A stretch of DNA of 54,597 nucleotides from an uncultured Actinomycetes bacterium (GTDB taxonomy: Bacteria; Actinomycetota; Actinomycetes; Nanopelagicales; Nanopelagicaceae). This document shows positions 8,116 to 16,856 of the stretch, in pieces. Position 1 is the first letter of the stretch, and every line of letters begins with the position of its first letter. The translations under genes and the position numbers were made by a program. The stretch is from NCBI GenBank assembly GCA_903933585.1, contig CAIZKO010000069.1, forward strand, positions 1 to 54,597, in the 5' to 3' direction. Below the pieces are notes generated by a model. That model searched no databases. It was not told where the DNA came from and saw nothing but the letters and a program-made list of their open reading frames with translations.

Positions 8116-9366
8116 TAGCAGCAACGAGGTCATTGCAAAGGCCACCGCTGTAATTAATGGCAAGACTATTGAGTGGCCACTTTTGGGAAGAATCCACGCT
8201 GAAATGAGCGCACCCATAACGATTATCCCGTTCACGGCGACATCGTAGAAGGCGAAGACGCGGCCCCGGTATTCATCGGCGATTTGTGACTGCACTAAGG
8301 CGTCATTTGTAACTTTGACCGCCTGCCCGCAGGCGGCGATAAAGAAGGCGGTCGTTATGAGCAACCACTCTTGTGGGATAAAGGCGAAGAGAATCAAAAA
8401 GGTGGCGGGCGCTACCATCATCAAGCGAATCCAACGATGTCTTCCCATGTATGCAACGAAGTAGGGAGTAACAAATGATCCAACTCCGAATCCAACTCCG
8501 GCAACCCCCAGTGCGAATCCGAATCCGGCTAACCCGGCATCTGGATTGCTGGGAGGATTAAAAGTATTGCGTTCTAGCAGTAGACCCATCAGGGTGAGTG
8601 CAGTGAGGCCGCCTCTTTGAATAGCAGTGGCAAAAATACCGCGGAGCGCATCGGGGTGATTCTTAAGGATGCGCCAGCCCTCTTTCAATTCGCCGAGTCC
8701 ACGAAATTCAGCCGGGGTTTCGTGCGCAGCCGGACCAATCTCCATTCGAGACAATCGCCGAGTGAAGTATGCACTTGCTACATACAAACACATGGCAATT
8801 AATATCACCTTAGCGTCGGCGAGATCGCTCTTTCCATGTGCATCGAATAATTTCTTTACTGCTATGCCTAACCCACCACCAATAACTACGCCAATACTTC
8901 CGCCTGTCACCGCAAGTGCATTCGCTGATATCAGCTCTTTTTTTGTTACTACGAGCGGCAGCCCCGCGGATAACCCCGAAAGAATTAACCTATTTATTCC
9001 AAATGCCACCAAGACGAGAAGAGTTAAAGGAACTCCAGTTGCTCCCGACTTAATTAATAATGTAATAAGTGCTAGGTCGGTAGCGCGCACCAGGTTGGAG
9101 ATCTGCACAATCCGCTGCCTAGAGAATCGATCCAAGAAGACGCCGGCATATGGGCCGACAAGAGAGTATGGGAGGAGGATGACGGCGAAGGCGGACGCGG
9201 CTCCTACAGCATTGGGTTGGCGTTCGGGAGAGAAGAGAACGAAGGATGCGAGAGCTGATTGAAATATTCCGTCTCCCACCTGTCCCAACCACCGGATCGT
9301 CAGAATGTGCGGCAACTTACTTCCGGGATGGAATCTCCAATTTGTGCTCATCCCAACCCTTTTCAT
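8074..9366 (-). CDS. MFS transporter, probable drug/metabolite exporter
   Basis: 430 aa with about 12 hydrophobic helices, resembling the MFS_3/EntS-like exporter group; the loop motif VFLDRFSRQRIV after helix 2 is typical of MFS motif A. The substrate is unknown. The ATG at 9366 is preceded 7 nt upstream by TACGCT and no Shine-Dalgarno, so it is probably leaderless; an ATG five codons later, behind AGGGTTGGG, is an alternative. It is convergent with pcnA with a 42-bp coding overlap and divergent from the DUF5318 gene, with 43 bp between starts. Confidence 0.85.
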   Translation of the reverse strand: MKRVGMSTNWRFHPGSKLPHILTIRWLGQVGDGIFQSALASFVLFSPERQPNAVGAASAFAVILLPYSLVGPYAGVFLDRFSRQRIVQISNLVRATDLALITLLIKSGATGVPLTLLVLVAFGINRLILSGLSAGLPLVVTKKELISANALAVTGGSIGVVIGGGLGIAVKKLFDAHGKSDLADAKVILIAMCLYVASAYFTRRLSRMEIGPAAHETPAEFRGLGELKEGWRILKNHPDALRGIFATAIQRGGLTALTLMGLLLERNTFNPPSNPDAGLAGFGFALGVAGVGFGVGSFVTPYFVAYMGRHRWIRLMMVAPATFLILFAFIPQEWLLITTAFFIAACGQAVKVTNDALVQSQIADEYRGRVFAFYDVAVNGIIVMGALISAWILPKSGHSIVLPLITAVAFAMTSLLLLRPSKFFIARPSE

Positions 9367-9373
9367 AACGCCA

Positions 9374-9379
9374 AGCGTA
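9374..9379 (-). promoter_or_regulatory. Leaderless -10 element for the MFS gene
   Basis: TACGCT on the minus strand, seven bases before the ATG at 9366. Confidence 0.45.
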
Positions 9380-9395
9380 GTTAGTAATAAAGGTT

Positions 9396-9401
9396 TATTC
9401 T
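9396..9401 (+). promoter_or_regulatory. Possible -10 element for the DUF5318 gene
   Basis: TATTCT on the plus strand, eight bases before the ATG at 9410. Weaker than the others because spacing is 8 and the start itself was chosen by homology. Confidence 0.35.
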
Positions 9402-9409
9402 TGGCAACT

Positions 9410-9853
9410 ATGTTGGCCGTCTTATGGAGTCGCCGTGATGCGATCGATTATTCACTTAAACGCAGAGCCACGCTTATTGCGTTATTTAAAGGAACGACCT
9501 CTGGGCTAGATGCATGCGATGCCGATCCGTATCTTAAGAGCGCTGCAAAATATCATGGGGAGCCCGTTGCCAGGCTCTGTCCCGTCTGCCGGAAAGCAGA
9601 GATGGTTGAACTGCGATATACCTTTGGTGATCAACTTGGTCAGTACTCGGGCCGCATTAAAACTTCCGGTGAAATTGCAGAGATGCAGAACGAATACGGG
9701 GAATTTCGCGTCTATATCGTTGAAGTCTGTCGGGGGTGCGGCTGGCACCATCTGATCTACTCATTTAGGTTGGGAGATGGCAAATATCGGAGACCACCTC
9801 GTAAGGTGCGAACCCTCGAAGATGAGGATTACGCCAGCAGCGCAGGGCGGTAA
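9410..9853 (+). CDS. DUF5318 family zinc-ribbon-like protein
   Basis: 147 aa, a small cytosolic protein. Two Cys pairs (CPVC and CRGC) could bind a metal. The segments DACDADPYLKSAAKYHG and VEVCRGCGW match my memory of Rv0049 of M. tuberculosis, which also lies directly upstream of a class A PBP. The function is not known. The open frame continues upstream to 9305, but the homologous region begins near SRRDAIDYSL, so the ATG at 9410 was chosen; the longer start would also run into the MFS gene. The stop codon overlaps the -10 element of the PBP gene. Confidence 0.8.
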   Translation: MLAVLWSRRDAIDYSLKRRATLIALFKGTTSGLDACDADPYLKSAAKYHGEPVARLCPVCRKAEMVELRYTFGDQLGQYSGRIKTSGEIAEMQNEYGEFRVYIVEVCRGCGWHHLIYSFRLGDGKYRRPPRKVRTLEDEDYASSAGR

Positions 9854-9856
9854 CCT
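9851..9856 (+). promoter_or_regulatory. Leaderless -10 element for the class A PBP gene
   Basis: TAACCT whose first three bases are the stop codon of the DUF5318 gene; six bases separate it from the ATG at 9863. Confidence 0.5.
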
Positions 9857-9862
9857 TTCCGC

Positions 9863-11848
9863 ATGGAAAAACCCACCCGCGAGAACCTACGAACCTGGTT
9901 TATTCGGGGTGCAATCTTCACCATCGGTGGCGGATTTGTCATTGGGACCTACCTCTTCTCATACGCGTATTTCACGGTAAAGATCCCGGATCCAAATCAA
10001 TATGTGAATAGTCAGGCAACAATCATCCAATATGCAGATGGCTCGGAAATTGGTCGGGTCGGGGCGCAGGATCGAACCAGCGTCCAGCTCGCCAGTATTC
10101 CAATCAATGTGCGTCACGCCATCATGGCCGCCGAAGATCGAAACTTCTATACAGAACATGCCTTCAGCCCGACCGGAATTCTGCGCGCACTTTGGCATGA
10201 TCTCCGTGGTGGCTCATTACAAGGCGGATCAACAATTACGCAGCAATATGCCAAGACAGCATTTTTATCGCCGCAACAGAGTATTCAGAGAAAGATCAAA
10301 GAGATTGTCATTGCTGTCAAACTCGAACAGCAACTTTCTAAAGATCAGATTCTTGAAGATTATCTCAACACTATTTACTTTGGTCGTGGGGCATACGGGG
10401 TTCAAACCGGATCGCAAGTCTTCTTTGGAAGAACAGTTGATCGGTTGAGCATCTCTCAAGCAGCGGTACTAGCCAGCGTATTAAATGCTCCAGGTTATTA
10501 CGATCCCGCCAACGGTGCCAATTATTTAGCGCGCTTAAAAGCGCGATGGAAATATGTCTTAGATGGAATGGTCAAGGCGAATTGGTTAACTCCTGCGCAA
10601 GAGGCAAAGCAGGTCTTCCCATTTATTCAACCTAGAGTCTCACCTGGTTCACTTGCTGGGCCAAAGGGATATGTTGTCTCTTGGATCGAAAACCAATTGC
10701 AGCAATTTGGATTCACTCAAGATCAATTGATGCAGGGTGGTCTAGTAGTAAAGACCACTCTTGTTAAGAAAGATCAAGAGGCGGCGGTAGACGCTGTATC
10801 GAAGCGCACGCCCAAAGCACCATTTACAAATTTGCGAATCGCCTTGGTATCAATACAGCCCGGTACCGGAGCAGTATTAGCGCTTTATGGCGGGCAAGAT
10901 TATTTAAAGAGCCAGTTCAACAACGCGACACAAGCAACGACGCAGGCCGGTTCCTCCTTTAAACCCTTTGCACTAACCGCGGCGCTGGAAGCGGGAATTA
11001 GTTTGCAGTCGGTGTGGAATGGCCGATCCCCACAAGTCTTCTTTGACCCGGGTTCGCAAGGACCTTATCCGGTATTTAATTATGGCAACGAGCAATTTAA
11101 AAACGTGAATCTCTTAGATGCGATCGCCAATTCAATTAACACCGTATTTGTTCCGCTCGGGATAAAAGTCGGTCCGGATAAGGTTATTGATGTAGCTAGA
11201 CGCGCAGGTATTCCAACATCAGTACAAATGGTTTCGGGTCCTTCGGTAACTCTTGGTGTCGCCAGCCCTCATGTTATTGATGTGGCCTCCGCTTATGCCA
11301 CCTTTGCAGCTCAGGGCATATATGCCAAGCCATATATCGTCTCGCAAGTCCTCGGCAATAATGGGGGAATTTTGTATCAAGCTCAACCCCAATCCAGTCA
11401 GGTCTTTGCCAGCGACGTTATGGCTGATCTCACGACGGCGCTACAAACAGTTACGACATATGGAACCGCTTCTGGTGCGGTCGCAGATTTGGGAAGGCCA
11501 AGTGCCGGTAAGACAGGTACTACTACTGACAATGCCAGTGCCTGGTTCTCGGGCTATGTGCCACAGATGGCGACCAGCGTCGCCTTCTTTCGAGATAACG
11601 CTTCGCAATCTCTTAATGGCATCGGTGGTTTAAACGCTGTCACTGGTGGAACATTTCCAGCGCGAATTTGGGATCTGTATATGAAGGAAGCCCTCGTTCA
11701 TGTTCCAATTATGGATTTCCCACCGGCAGCGAATATCGGCGGAGTTGATCCAGTTCCCATGCAGAGCGCAGTTCCAACAATGGATCCAGCACTTGCCGTC
11801 ACTCCAAAGCCCACTCCAAAGCCAGCGCCATCTCCCAAGAAGAAGTAA
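9863..11848 (+). CDS. Class A penicillin-binding protein (transglycosylase/transpeptidase)
   Basis: 661 aa bifunctional peptidoglycan synthase. A single N-terminal membrane anchor (about 13-37) is followed by a GT51 glycosyltransferase domain (AAEDRNFY with Glu91; GGSTITQQ at 121-128) and a transpeptidase domain with SSFK (Ser364, Lys367), SIN (424-426) and KTG (550-552). The tail is rich in Pro/Lys/Thr (PKPTPKPAPSPKKK) and probably disordered. It is the ponA1-position homologue between DUF5318 and the GT87 gene. No PASTA domains are present. It is probably leaderless from the ATG at 9863. Confidence 0.95.
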   Translation: MEKPTRENLRTWFIRGAIFTIGGGFVIGTYLFSYAYFTVKIPDPNQYVNSQATIIQYADGSEIGRVGAQDRTSVQLASIPINVRHAIMAAEDRNFYTEHAFSPTGILRALWHDLRGGSLQGGSTITQQYAKTAFLSPQQSIQRKIKEIVIAVKLEQQLSKDQILEDYLNTIYFGRGAYGVQTGSQVFFGRTVDRLSISQAAVLASVLNAPGYYDPANGANYLARLKARWKYVLDGMVKANWLTPAQEAKQVFPFIQPRVSPGSLAGPKGYVVSWIENQLQQFGFTQDQLMQGGLVVKTTLVKKDQEAAVDAVSKRTPKAPFTNLRIALVSIQPGTGAVLALYGGQDYLKSQFNNATQATTQAGSSFKPFALTAALEAGISLQSVWNGRSPQVFFDPGSQGPYPVFNYGNEQFKNVNLLDAIANSINTVFVPLGIKVGPDKVIDVARRAGIPTSVQMVSGPSVTLGVASPHVIDVASAYATFAAQGIYAKPYIVSQVLGNNGGILYQAQPQSSQVFASDVMADLTTALQTVTTYGTASGAVADLGRPSAGKTGTTTDNASAWFSGYVPQMATSVAFFRDNASQSLNGIGGLNAVTGGTFPARIWDLYMKEALVHVPIMDFPPAANIGGVDPVPMQSAVPTMDPALAVTPKPTPKPAPSPKKK

Positions 11849-11863
11849 AAAGCAGAGATAATC

Positions 11864-13060
11864 ATGCGGCTCTCCTTCGTAACAAAGGCGGTACTTGCAC
11901 TCTCCCTCTTTGCGGCAATCCTCTCCTTCACCAAATTTGACCACTGTTATAACGCAAATTGGTCAGGCGCAGGAATAAATGCTCATGAATGTTATAGCGA
12001 TCTCCCCGCTCTCTTCGATGCTCGAGGCTTGGTACATCATCTCTGGCCGTATTCGAGTGCAACCAATTCCGTTGAGTATCCTCCACTCACTGCAGTTGTA
12101 ATGTGGGCGACCGCATTAATTACCCCGAGCGGTACTTACTCCGATAAATATTATTTCCTCATCAACGTTGCTCTCCTCGCGCTTCTCTTCATAGCAGTAG
12201 CTTTCGTGGTTTCGAAGATAAATCCTAAGAAGTGGTATTTACTTCCGGTTCTGCCAGCGGTGATCGCATCGCTATATATCAATTGGGATCTCTGGGCAGT
12301 TTTGACCGCTGTAGCCTCGATCTATTGGTTTGATCGCAAGCGATATGAGTTAAGCGCAGTCATCTTGGCTATTTCTATCGCAACCAAATTCTTCCCCATT
12401 GTTTTACTTATCCCGATGGCCTTGATATTTATTCGACAAGGTGAGATCCGGCGCGGAGTTCGTTATATAGCGCTGACGCTTTTCTTATGGATAGTAATCA
12501 ATCTCCCATTTGCAATCTCAACGCCGACTGGGTGGTGGAGATTCTTTAAATTAAATAGTTCCCGTCCGGCAGATCTTGGTTCGCTCTGGCAAGCTTTAAA
12601 TATTTTTAAGATTAATCCCCCAGGAATTAATTTATTGTGGGCCGCGCTCTTTATCCTCACCTCGCTTGCGGCGTTCGCACTTCTGTTACGCCGAGCGGTT
12701 ACCCCGAGCCTGGCCGAGATCGCCTTTATCTTTGTGGCTCTCTTCACCGCCTTTAATAAGGTCTACTCGCCGCAATATGTTCTCTGGTTAGCACCTCTCG
12801 GCGTAATAGCCCTTGTGAATAATCGAGAGCGCCCAGCTTTCTGGGTCTGGCAGGGCAGCGAAGCGATCTATCACTTCGCCATTTGGGAGTACTTGGGGAG
12901 CTACTCGGGGGACAAGTTCTCCCTCCCCGCCCGCTGGTATGCGGCGGCGATCTTCCTCCGCGTCGGGGCCAGCCTCTTTTTCGCCCTCAAACTCCTCTTA
13001 TCCACACCTGAAATAGCCCCCCCAGAGGAGGAATTTCTCCTAACGGGCGCGGAGAGTTAG
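11864..13060 (+). CDS. GT87/DUF2029 polyprenyl-phosphomannose-type membrane mannosyltransferase
   Basis: 398 aa with about 10 hydrophobic helices. An acidic pair near the end of the first loop and the stretch FNKVYSPQYVLWLAPL are typical of GT87 enzymes, which transfer mannose from polyprenyl phosphate on the outer face of the membrane. Position between the PBP and rpsF matches Rv0051. Acceptor and sugar are not predictable. It begins 15 bp after the PBP stop, so it is likely co-transcribed. A perfect TTATCCACA 9-mer (12998-13006) near its 3' end matches the DnaA-box consensus and may be chance. Confidence 0.8.
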   Translation: MRLSFVTKAVLALSLFAAILSFTKFDHCYNANWSGAGINAHECYSDLPALFDARGLVHHLWPYSSATNSVEYPPLTAVVMWATALITPSGTYSDKYYFLINVALLALLFIAVAFVVSKINPKKWYLLPVLPAVIASLYINWDLWAVLTAVASIYWFDRKRYELSAVILAISIATKFFPIVLLIPMALIFIRQGEIRRGVRYIALTLFLWIVINLPFAISTPTGWWRFFKLNSSRPADLGSLWQALNIFKINPPGINLLWAALFILTSLAAFALLLRRAVTPSLAEIAFIFVALFTAFNKVYSPQYVLWLAPLGVIALVNNRERPAFWVWQGSEAIYHFAIWEYLGSYSGDKFSLPARWYAAAIFLRVGASLFFALKLLLSTPEIAPPEEEFLLTGAES

Positions 13061-13103
13061 GCTTACCCTTCCTTCACGTTTAGGGCACCCGTCCTTTCCG
13101 CTT

Positions 13104-13160
13104 GAGGAGCAGTAACCCTCCTGTCGTGGAAATCCCACGGCCGCTTTAGTCCAGAGGAGG
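13104..13160 (+). promoter_or_regulatory. Probable ribosomal protein S6:S18 leader in front of rpsF
   Basis: Two mutually exclusive pairings are visible. CTCCT at 13118-13122 can pair with AGGAG at 13105-13109, or CCTCCT at 13117-13122 can pair with AGGAGG at 13155-13160, the likely rpsF ribosome binding site. Between them a 7-bp hairpin forms (13123-13129 with 13135-13141, loop AAATC), followed by an unpaired CCG at 13141-13143. A hairpin with an exposed CCG is the feature I recall for the S6:S18-binding leader. The operon encodes both proteins, so feedback repression is plausible. Structure read by eye. Confidence 0.55.
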
Positions 13161-13172
13161 TGGGGTTAACGC

Positions 13173-13469
13173 ATGCGTCATTATGAAATCATGGTCATTC
13201 TCGATCCAGACCTAGAAGAACGCACAGTCGCACCAAGTCTTGAGACATATCTCAAGATCATCAAAGACAGTGGTGGAACCGTCGACAAGCTCGATATTTG
13301 GGGCCGCCGCCGCATGACCTTCGAAATCAATAAGAAGGCCGAAGGCATCTACGCTGTTGCTGATCTGCACTGTGGTCCAGATGCGATCAAAGAACTTGAT
13401 CGCCAACTCAATTTGAACGAGGCCGTGCTTCGCACCAAGGTCGTTCGTCCAGATCAACTCAACTCATAA
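13173..13469 (+). CDS. rpsF: 30S ribosomal protein S6
   Basis: 98 aa, usual length. It opens [17 protein letters not shown], the family signature, with [12 protein letters not shown] in the middle. It binds 16S rRNA as a pair with S18, which is encoded two genes downstream. It is the first gene of the rpsF-ssb-rpsR-rplI operon. The start ATG at 13173 follows GAGGAGGTGGGG, which can be masked by the leader hairpin. Confidence 0.97.
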   Translation: MRHYEIMVILDPDLEERTVAPSLETYLKIIKDSGGTVDKLDIWGRRRMTFEINKKAEGIYAVADLHCGPDAIKELDRQLNLNEAVLRTKVVRPDQLNS

Positions 13470-13495
13470 TCAGTCAATAGTTAAGCGAGAGAAAA

Positions 13496-13987
13496 ATGGC
13501 AGCTGGAGATACAACAATCACAATGATCGGCAACTTAACAAGCGATCCTGAACTGCGCTTCACACCATCTGGTGCTGCTGTCGCAAAGTTCACCGTTGCA
13601 TCAACTCCTCGTTATCTCGATAAGGCAACGAACGAGTGGAAAGATGGCGACAGCCTCTTTCTTAATTGCCAAATCTGGCGTCAAGCTGCAGAGAATGTTG
13701 CAGAATCATTGACTCGCGGAATGCGCGTCATTGTCTCTGGACGACTCAAGCAACGCTCTTATGAGACTAAAGAAGGCGAAAAGCGCACAGTATTTGAGGT
13801 TGAAGTTGACGAGGTAGGTCCATCACTTCGCAATGCAACCGCAAAGGTCACCAAGACAACTCGCGGTGCTGGTACTGGCGGTTTCACCGCAACAACTGAA
13901 ACTGCATCTGCAGATGATCCTTGGTCAGCCGCGCCGGTAGGTGGCGGTTGGGCAACTGGAGCATCCGACGATCAGCCTCCATTTTAA
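13496..13987 (+). CDS. ssb: Single-stranded DNA-binding protein
   Basis: 163 aa. An OB fold at about 5-110 starts [20 protein letters not shown] and includes [19 protein letters not shown] Gly/Thr-rich linker follows, then the acidic tip DDQPPF, the usual partner-binding tail. It protects ssDNA during replication and repair. It lies between rpsF and rpsR, the standard order in bacteria, and is co-transcribed with them. Confidence 0.97.
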   Translation: MAAGDTTITMIGNLTSDPELRFTPSGAAVAKFTVASTPRYLDKATNEWKDGDSLFLNCQIWRQAAENVAESLTRGMRVIVSGRLKQRSYETKEGEKRTVFEVEVDEVGPSLRNATAKVTKTTRGAGTGGFTATTETASADDPWSAAPVGGGWATGASDDQPPF

Positions 13988-14006
13988 TTCATTCAAACCA
14001 ACCATT

Positions 14007-14024
14007 CCTGTTTCAATAAACAGG
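14007..14024 (+). other. Perfect small hairpin between ssb and rpsR
   Basis: CCTGTTT and AAACAGG pair over 7 bp around a CAAT loop, directly before the rpsR ribosome binding site (AAAGGAG). No T-run follows, so it is not a classical terminator; it may tune processing or rpsR translation. Confidence 0.4.
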
Positions 14025-14046
14025 GCCCTCATAAAGGAGCACCACA

Positions 14047-14334
14047 GTGGGAGCAAGAAGTAATAAGACCTTAAAGCCAAAGAAGGTCGCGCCGAAGATG
14101 TCGGCTGCGGCTTTAAAGAAATTTAAGAAGAAGCCATGTTCTTTCTGCCAGCAGAAAGTCTCTTATATTGATTATAAGGACATCGCTACCCTTCGTAAGT
14201 TCATCTCCGATCGCGGCAAGATCCGTGCTCGCCGAGTAACGGGTGCATGCACCCAACATCAACGTGCAATTGCGGCCGCGGTTAAGAACTCCCGCGAGAT
14301 GGCGCTCTTGCCTTACACCTCAACAGCTAGATAA
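14047..14334 (+). CDS. rpsR: 30S ribosomal protein S18, zinc-binding (C+) form
   Basis: 95 aa. Core motifs [19 protein letters not shown] and RARRVTG are diagnostic. CSFC plus a later Cys and His (GACTQHQR) form a zinc ribbon, the C+ type; many actinobacteria also have a Cys-free paralogue for zinc shortage, which is not in this window. The start is GTG at 14047, seven bases after AAAGGAG. The N-terminal extension is basic. S18 pairs with S6 on the ribosome. Confidence 0.96.
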   Translation: MGARSNKTLKPKKVAPKMSAAALKKFKKKPCSFCQQKVSYIDYKDIATLRKFISDRGKIRARRVTGACTQHQRAIAAAVKNSREMALLPYTSTAR

Positions 14335-14347
14335 GGAGAGGATAAAT

Positions 14348-14791
14348 ATGAAACTCATCCTTACACGCGAAGTTGCAGGACTCGGTCAGGCCGGCGATGT
14401 TGTAACCGTTAAAGATGGTTATGCCCGCAACTCCCTCCTTCCAAATGGCAATGCAATTGCCTGGTCGGTCGGCGGAGAGAAGCAGATCGAGGGAATTCGT
14501 CGTGCGCGTAGCGCTCGCGAGATCCGTGATCTCGACCATGCTCGCGAAATCAAGGCGACGCTAGAAGCAAACCCAATCGTTGTTAAAGCCAAGGTTGGAG
14601 CTACTGGCTCCCTATTCGGTTCAGTAACTGACAAGGATCTCATCGCTGCGATCAAATCATCGGTCGGTATCGATATCGATCGCCATCGCTTGAAGGCTCC
14701 AGTTATGAAGAAGCTCGGCAACTATGCTGCCAAGGTAACCCTGCATGCGCAGGTCGCTGCCAATATCGCAGTTGAGGTTGTCGCTGCTTAA
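14348..14791 (+). CDS. rplI: 50S ribosomal protein L9
   Basis: 147 aa. The N-terminal domain carries the L9 signature G-x2-G-D-VV-VKDGYARNSLLP; a central helix and C-terminal RNA-binding domain (GSLFGSVTDKDL) follow. The ATG at 14348 lies behind AAGGAGAGG and 13 bases after the rpsR stop; the open frame extends upstream into rpsR but without support. It is the last gene of the operon, followed by a strong terminator. Confidence 0.97.
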   Translation: MKLILTREVAGLGQAGDVVTVKDGYARNSLLPNGNAIAWSVGGEKQIEGIRRARSAREIRDLDHAREIKATLEANPIVVKAKVGATGSLFGSVTDKDLIAAIKSSVGIDIDRHRLKAPVMKKLGNYAAKVTLHAQVAANIAVEVVAA

Positions 14792-14809
14792 TTAACGGCA
14801 ATTGAGAGA

Positions 14810-14837
14810 CCCCGCCCGGTGCATCGGGCGGGGTTTT
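14810..14837 (+). terminator. Rho-independent terminator after rplI
   Basis: A perfect 9-bp GC stem (14810-14818 with 14825-14833) around a six-base loop is followed by TTTT. It ends the rpsF-ssb-rpsR-rplI operon and separates it from dnaB. Confidence 0.9.
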
Positions 14838-14866
14838 CTCATCTAGTGAGATTTCTAGATTTATCT

Positions 14867-15003
14867 TTATCCCCAACCTTGCCAGCTGGATTGAGCGTGT
14901 TTTCTCGGTAATTGGCCGCTCTATCCCCAGTATGGGTCGAGTTACCCACAACCCCTCCACAGCAAAACTCAGGTTATCCCCAGTAAATCGCGCCTTTCCC
15001 ACA
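14867..15003 (+). promoter_or_regulatory. Five DnaA-box-like 9-mers upstream of dnaB
   Basis: In one orientation lie TTATCCCCA (14867-14875), CTATCCCCA (14921-14929), TTACCCACA (14942-14950), TTATCCCCA (14974-14982) and TTTCCCACA (14995-15003). Each resembles the DnaA box TTATCCACA with one or two changes. The 275-bp gap between rplI and dnaB holds the rplI terminator and this cluster, and no gene. DnaA control of the replicative helicase, or a DnaA-binding site, is possible but unproven. Confidence 0.4.
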
Positions 15004-15066
15004 CAGAGCGCACATGCTTCCATCGCGAATGTAGGGAATGTCGGTGGCTCATAAGAGGATTACCTC

Positions 15067-16467
15067 ATGAGCATCGCTGAACTTCCTAGCCGTGGAAATA
15101 ACAGCATGCAGGCTCGCCCCGTTGAATTCGAGCGGACCCCTCCTCAAGATTTACTCGCCGAGCAATCCGTCCTCGGCGGAATGCTTCTCTCCAAAGATGC
15201 GATCGCCGATGTCGTCGAGATTATTAAAGAGCGTGACTTTTATCGTCCGGCGCACGAACTTATCTACGATGCAATTCTCGATCTTTATGGACGTGGTGAC
15301 CCTGCCGATCCAGTAACCGTCTCCGCCGAACTCACTAAGCGCGGTGACATCACTCGCGCCGGCGGAGCACCGTATCTCCACACACTTATCTCTTCTGTAC
15401 CAACCGCAGCCAACGCTGGTTATTACGCACGTATTGTGCGCGACCGCGCAATTTTGCGCAGGCTTGTTGAAGCGGGAACCAAGATCGTTCAACTGGGGTA
15501 TTCCGAAGCGGGCGATGTCGATGATGCAGTAGATGCGGCGCAGGCCGAGGTCTATCAAGTTACCGAATCTCGTATGAGCGAAGATTACATTCAACTCTCC
15601 GAACTTCTTCCTGCCGCTCTTGATGAGATTGAAGCGATCTCTTCAGGTATCGCCGATGAGGGAGTGAAGAGTGGCTTCCGAGATCTCGATGCGCTTACGA
15701 ATGGCTTCCACCCAGGAAACATGATCGTTTTGGCAGCGCGCCCCGCCGTTGGTAAATCCACACTGGGGCTAGATATCGCCCGACATGCATCGATTCATAA
15801 TGGTGATACCTCTGTCATCTTCTCACTGGAGATGAGCCGTTCTGAGATCACGATGCGTATGCTCTCTGCTGAAGCAAAAGTTGGTCTCAATAATATTCGC
15901 TCCGGCTCACTCTCCGATGATGAATGGGGACGATTAGCAAAACGTATGGGTGAAATCTCCCAAGCCCCGCTCTTTATTGATGATTCACCGAACCTCTCTC
16001 TCATGGAGATTCGTTCCAAGGCCCGCCGCCTCAAGCAACGCCATAATCTAAAGCTGATCGTCATCGACTACTTGCAGCTGATGACCTCTGGCAAGCGGGT
16101 AGAGAGCCGGCAACAAGAGGTCTCCGAGTTCTCCCGTAATTTAAAGCTCCTCGCTAAAGAGCTCAACGTTCCAATCATCGCGATATCTCAGCTCAACCGC
16201 TCACCCGAACAGCGCGCCGATAAGAAGCCAATGCTCTCTGATCTCCGAGAATCAGGATCGATCGAGCAGGATGCAGATATGGTGATTTTGCTCCACCGTG
16301 ATGATCTTTATGACAATCAGAATCGCTCCGGTGAGGCAGATTTAATCGTCGCCAAACACCGTAACGGTCCAACGCGAACCATCACCGTTGCAGCCCAACT
16401 TCACTTCGCCCGCTTTGCCGATATTGCTCCGGCATTTAGCGGCGGCGAAAGCTTTGTGAAGGATTAA
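15067..16467 (+). CDS. dnaB: Replicative DNA helicase DnaB
   Basis: 466 aa, full length. The N-terminal DnaB domain (about 24-125, beginning PPQDLLAEQSVLGGML) and the RecA-like ATPase are both present; Walker A is AARPAVGKST (Lys230), Walker B is LIVIDYLQL. It unwinds DNA at the fork. No intein is inserted, unlike several mycobacterial dnaB genes. The start ATG at 15067 follows AAGAGGA. Its 3' end overlaps a convergent membrane-protein gene by 4 bp. Confidence 0.97.
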   Translation: MSIAELPSRGNNSMQARPVEFERTPPQDLLAEQSVLGGMLLSKDAIADVVEIIKERDFYRPAHELIYDAILDLYGRGDPADPVTVSAELTKRGDITRAGGAPYLHTLISSVPTAANAGYYARIVRDRAILRRLVEAGTKIVQLGYSEAGDVDDAVDAAQAEVYQVTESRMSEDYIQLSELLPAALDEIEAISSGIADEGVKSGFRDLDALTNGFHPGNMIVLAARPAVGKSTLGLDIARHASIHNGDTSVIFSLEMSRSEITMRMLSAEAKVGLNNIRSGSLSDDEWGRLAKRMGEISQAPLFIDDSPNLSLMEIRSKARRLKQRHNLKLIVIDYLQLMTSGKRVESRQQEVSEFSRNLKLLAKELNVPIIAISQLNRSPEQRADKKPMLSDLRESGSIEQDADMVILLHRDDLYDNQNRSGEADLIVAKHRNGPTRTITVAAQLHFARFADIAPAFSGGESFVKD

Positions 16468-16856
16468 TTACTTTTATCCGAATATCGTGCCACGGTAAAG
16501 CCGAAGTGAATCGGCAGGTTAATCGCGAAGATAACAAGCGTTGCAGTCATAAGCGCTAATACCCCACCACGAGATCCATCCTTAATAAAGATGTACTCCA
16601 GTGCTGCAGCGAAGAGGCCATAGGCCAACAAGGTCCATTTGGCGACGGTCGTAAAAACCTTCCAGTCAAACTCTTTTATCTGCAGCAGCAAGAAGAGATT
16701 GACGAGCACGATCGCACCAGCAACGATCACTGCAACGGTTGTAGGCACCAAAGTGACATGCTTTGGCAGGTGTGTGGCAAGGAATACTCCTCCAGCAACA
16801 ACAACTGCTAGGACAAGAACGGAGAGCTCCGAAATCGGAGGTAGTTTCTTCTTCAT
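16464..16856 (-). CDS. Unknown four-helix membrane protein
   Basis: 130 aa. A short basic N-terminus (MKKKLP) is followed by four hydrophobic helices with short loops; there are no conserved catalytic residues that I recognise. Its ATG overlaps the stop of the preceding gene (4 bp), so the two are translationally coupled and may form one complex. It ends convergently 4 bp inside dnaB. No function can be assigned. Confidence 0.65.
   Translation of the reverse strand: MKKKLPPISELSVLVLAVVVAGGVFLATHLPKHVTLVPTTVAVIVAGAIVLVNLFLLLQIKEFDWKVFTTVAKWTLLAYGLFAAALEYIFIKDGSRGGVLALMTATLVIFAINLPIHFGFTVARYSDKSN

Noticed and set aside
15067-16467. Intein within dnaB
   Set aside because: The helicase motifs run without interruption and the protein is 466 aa, the normal length.
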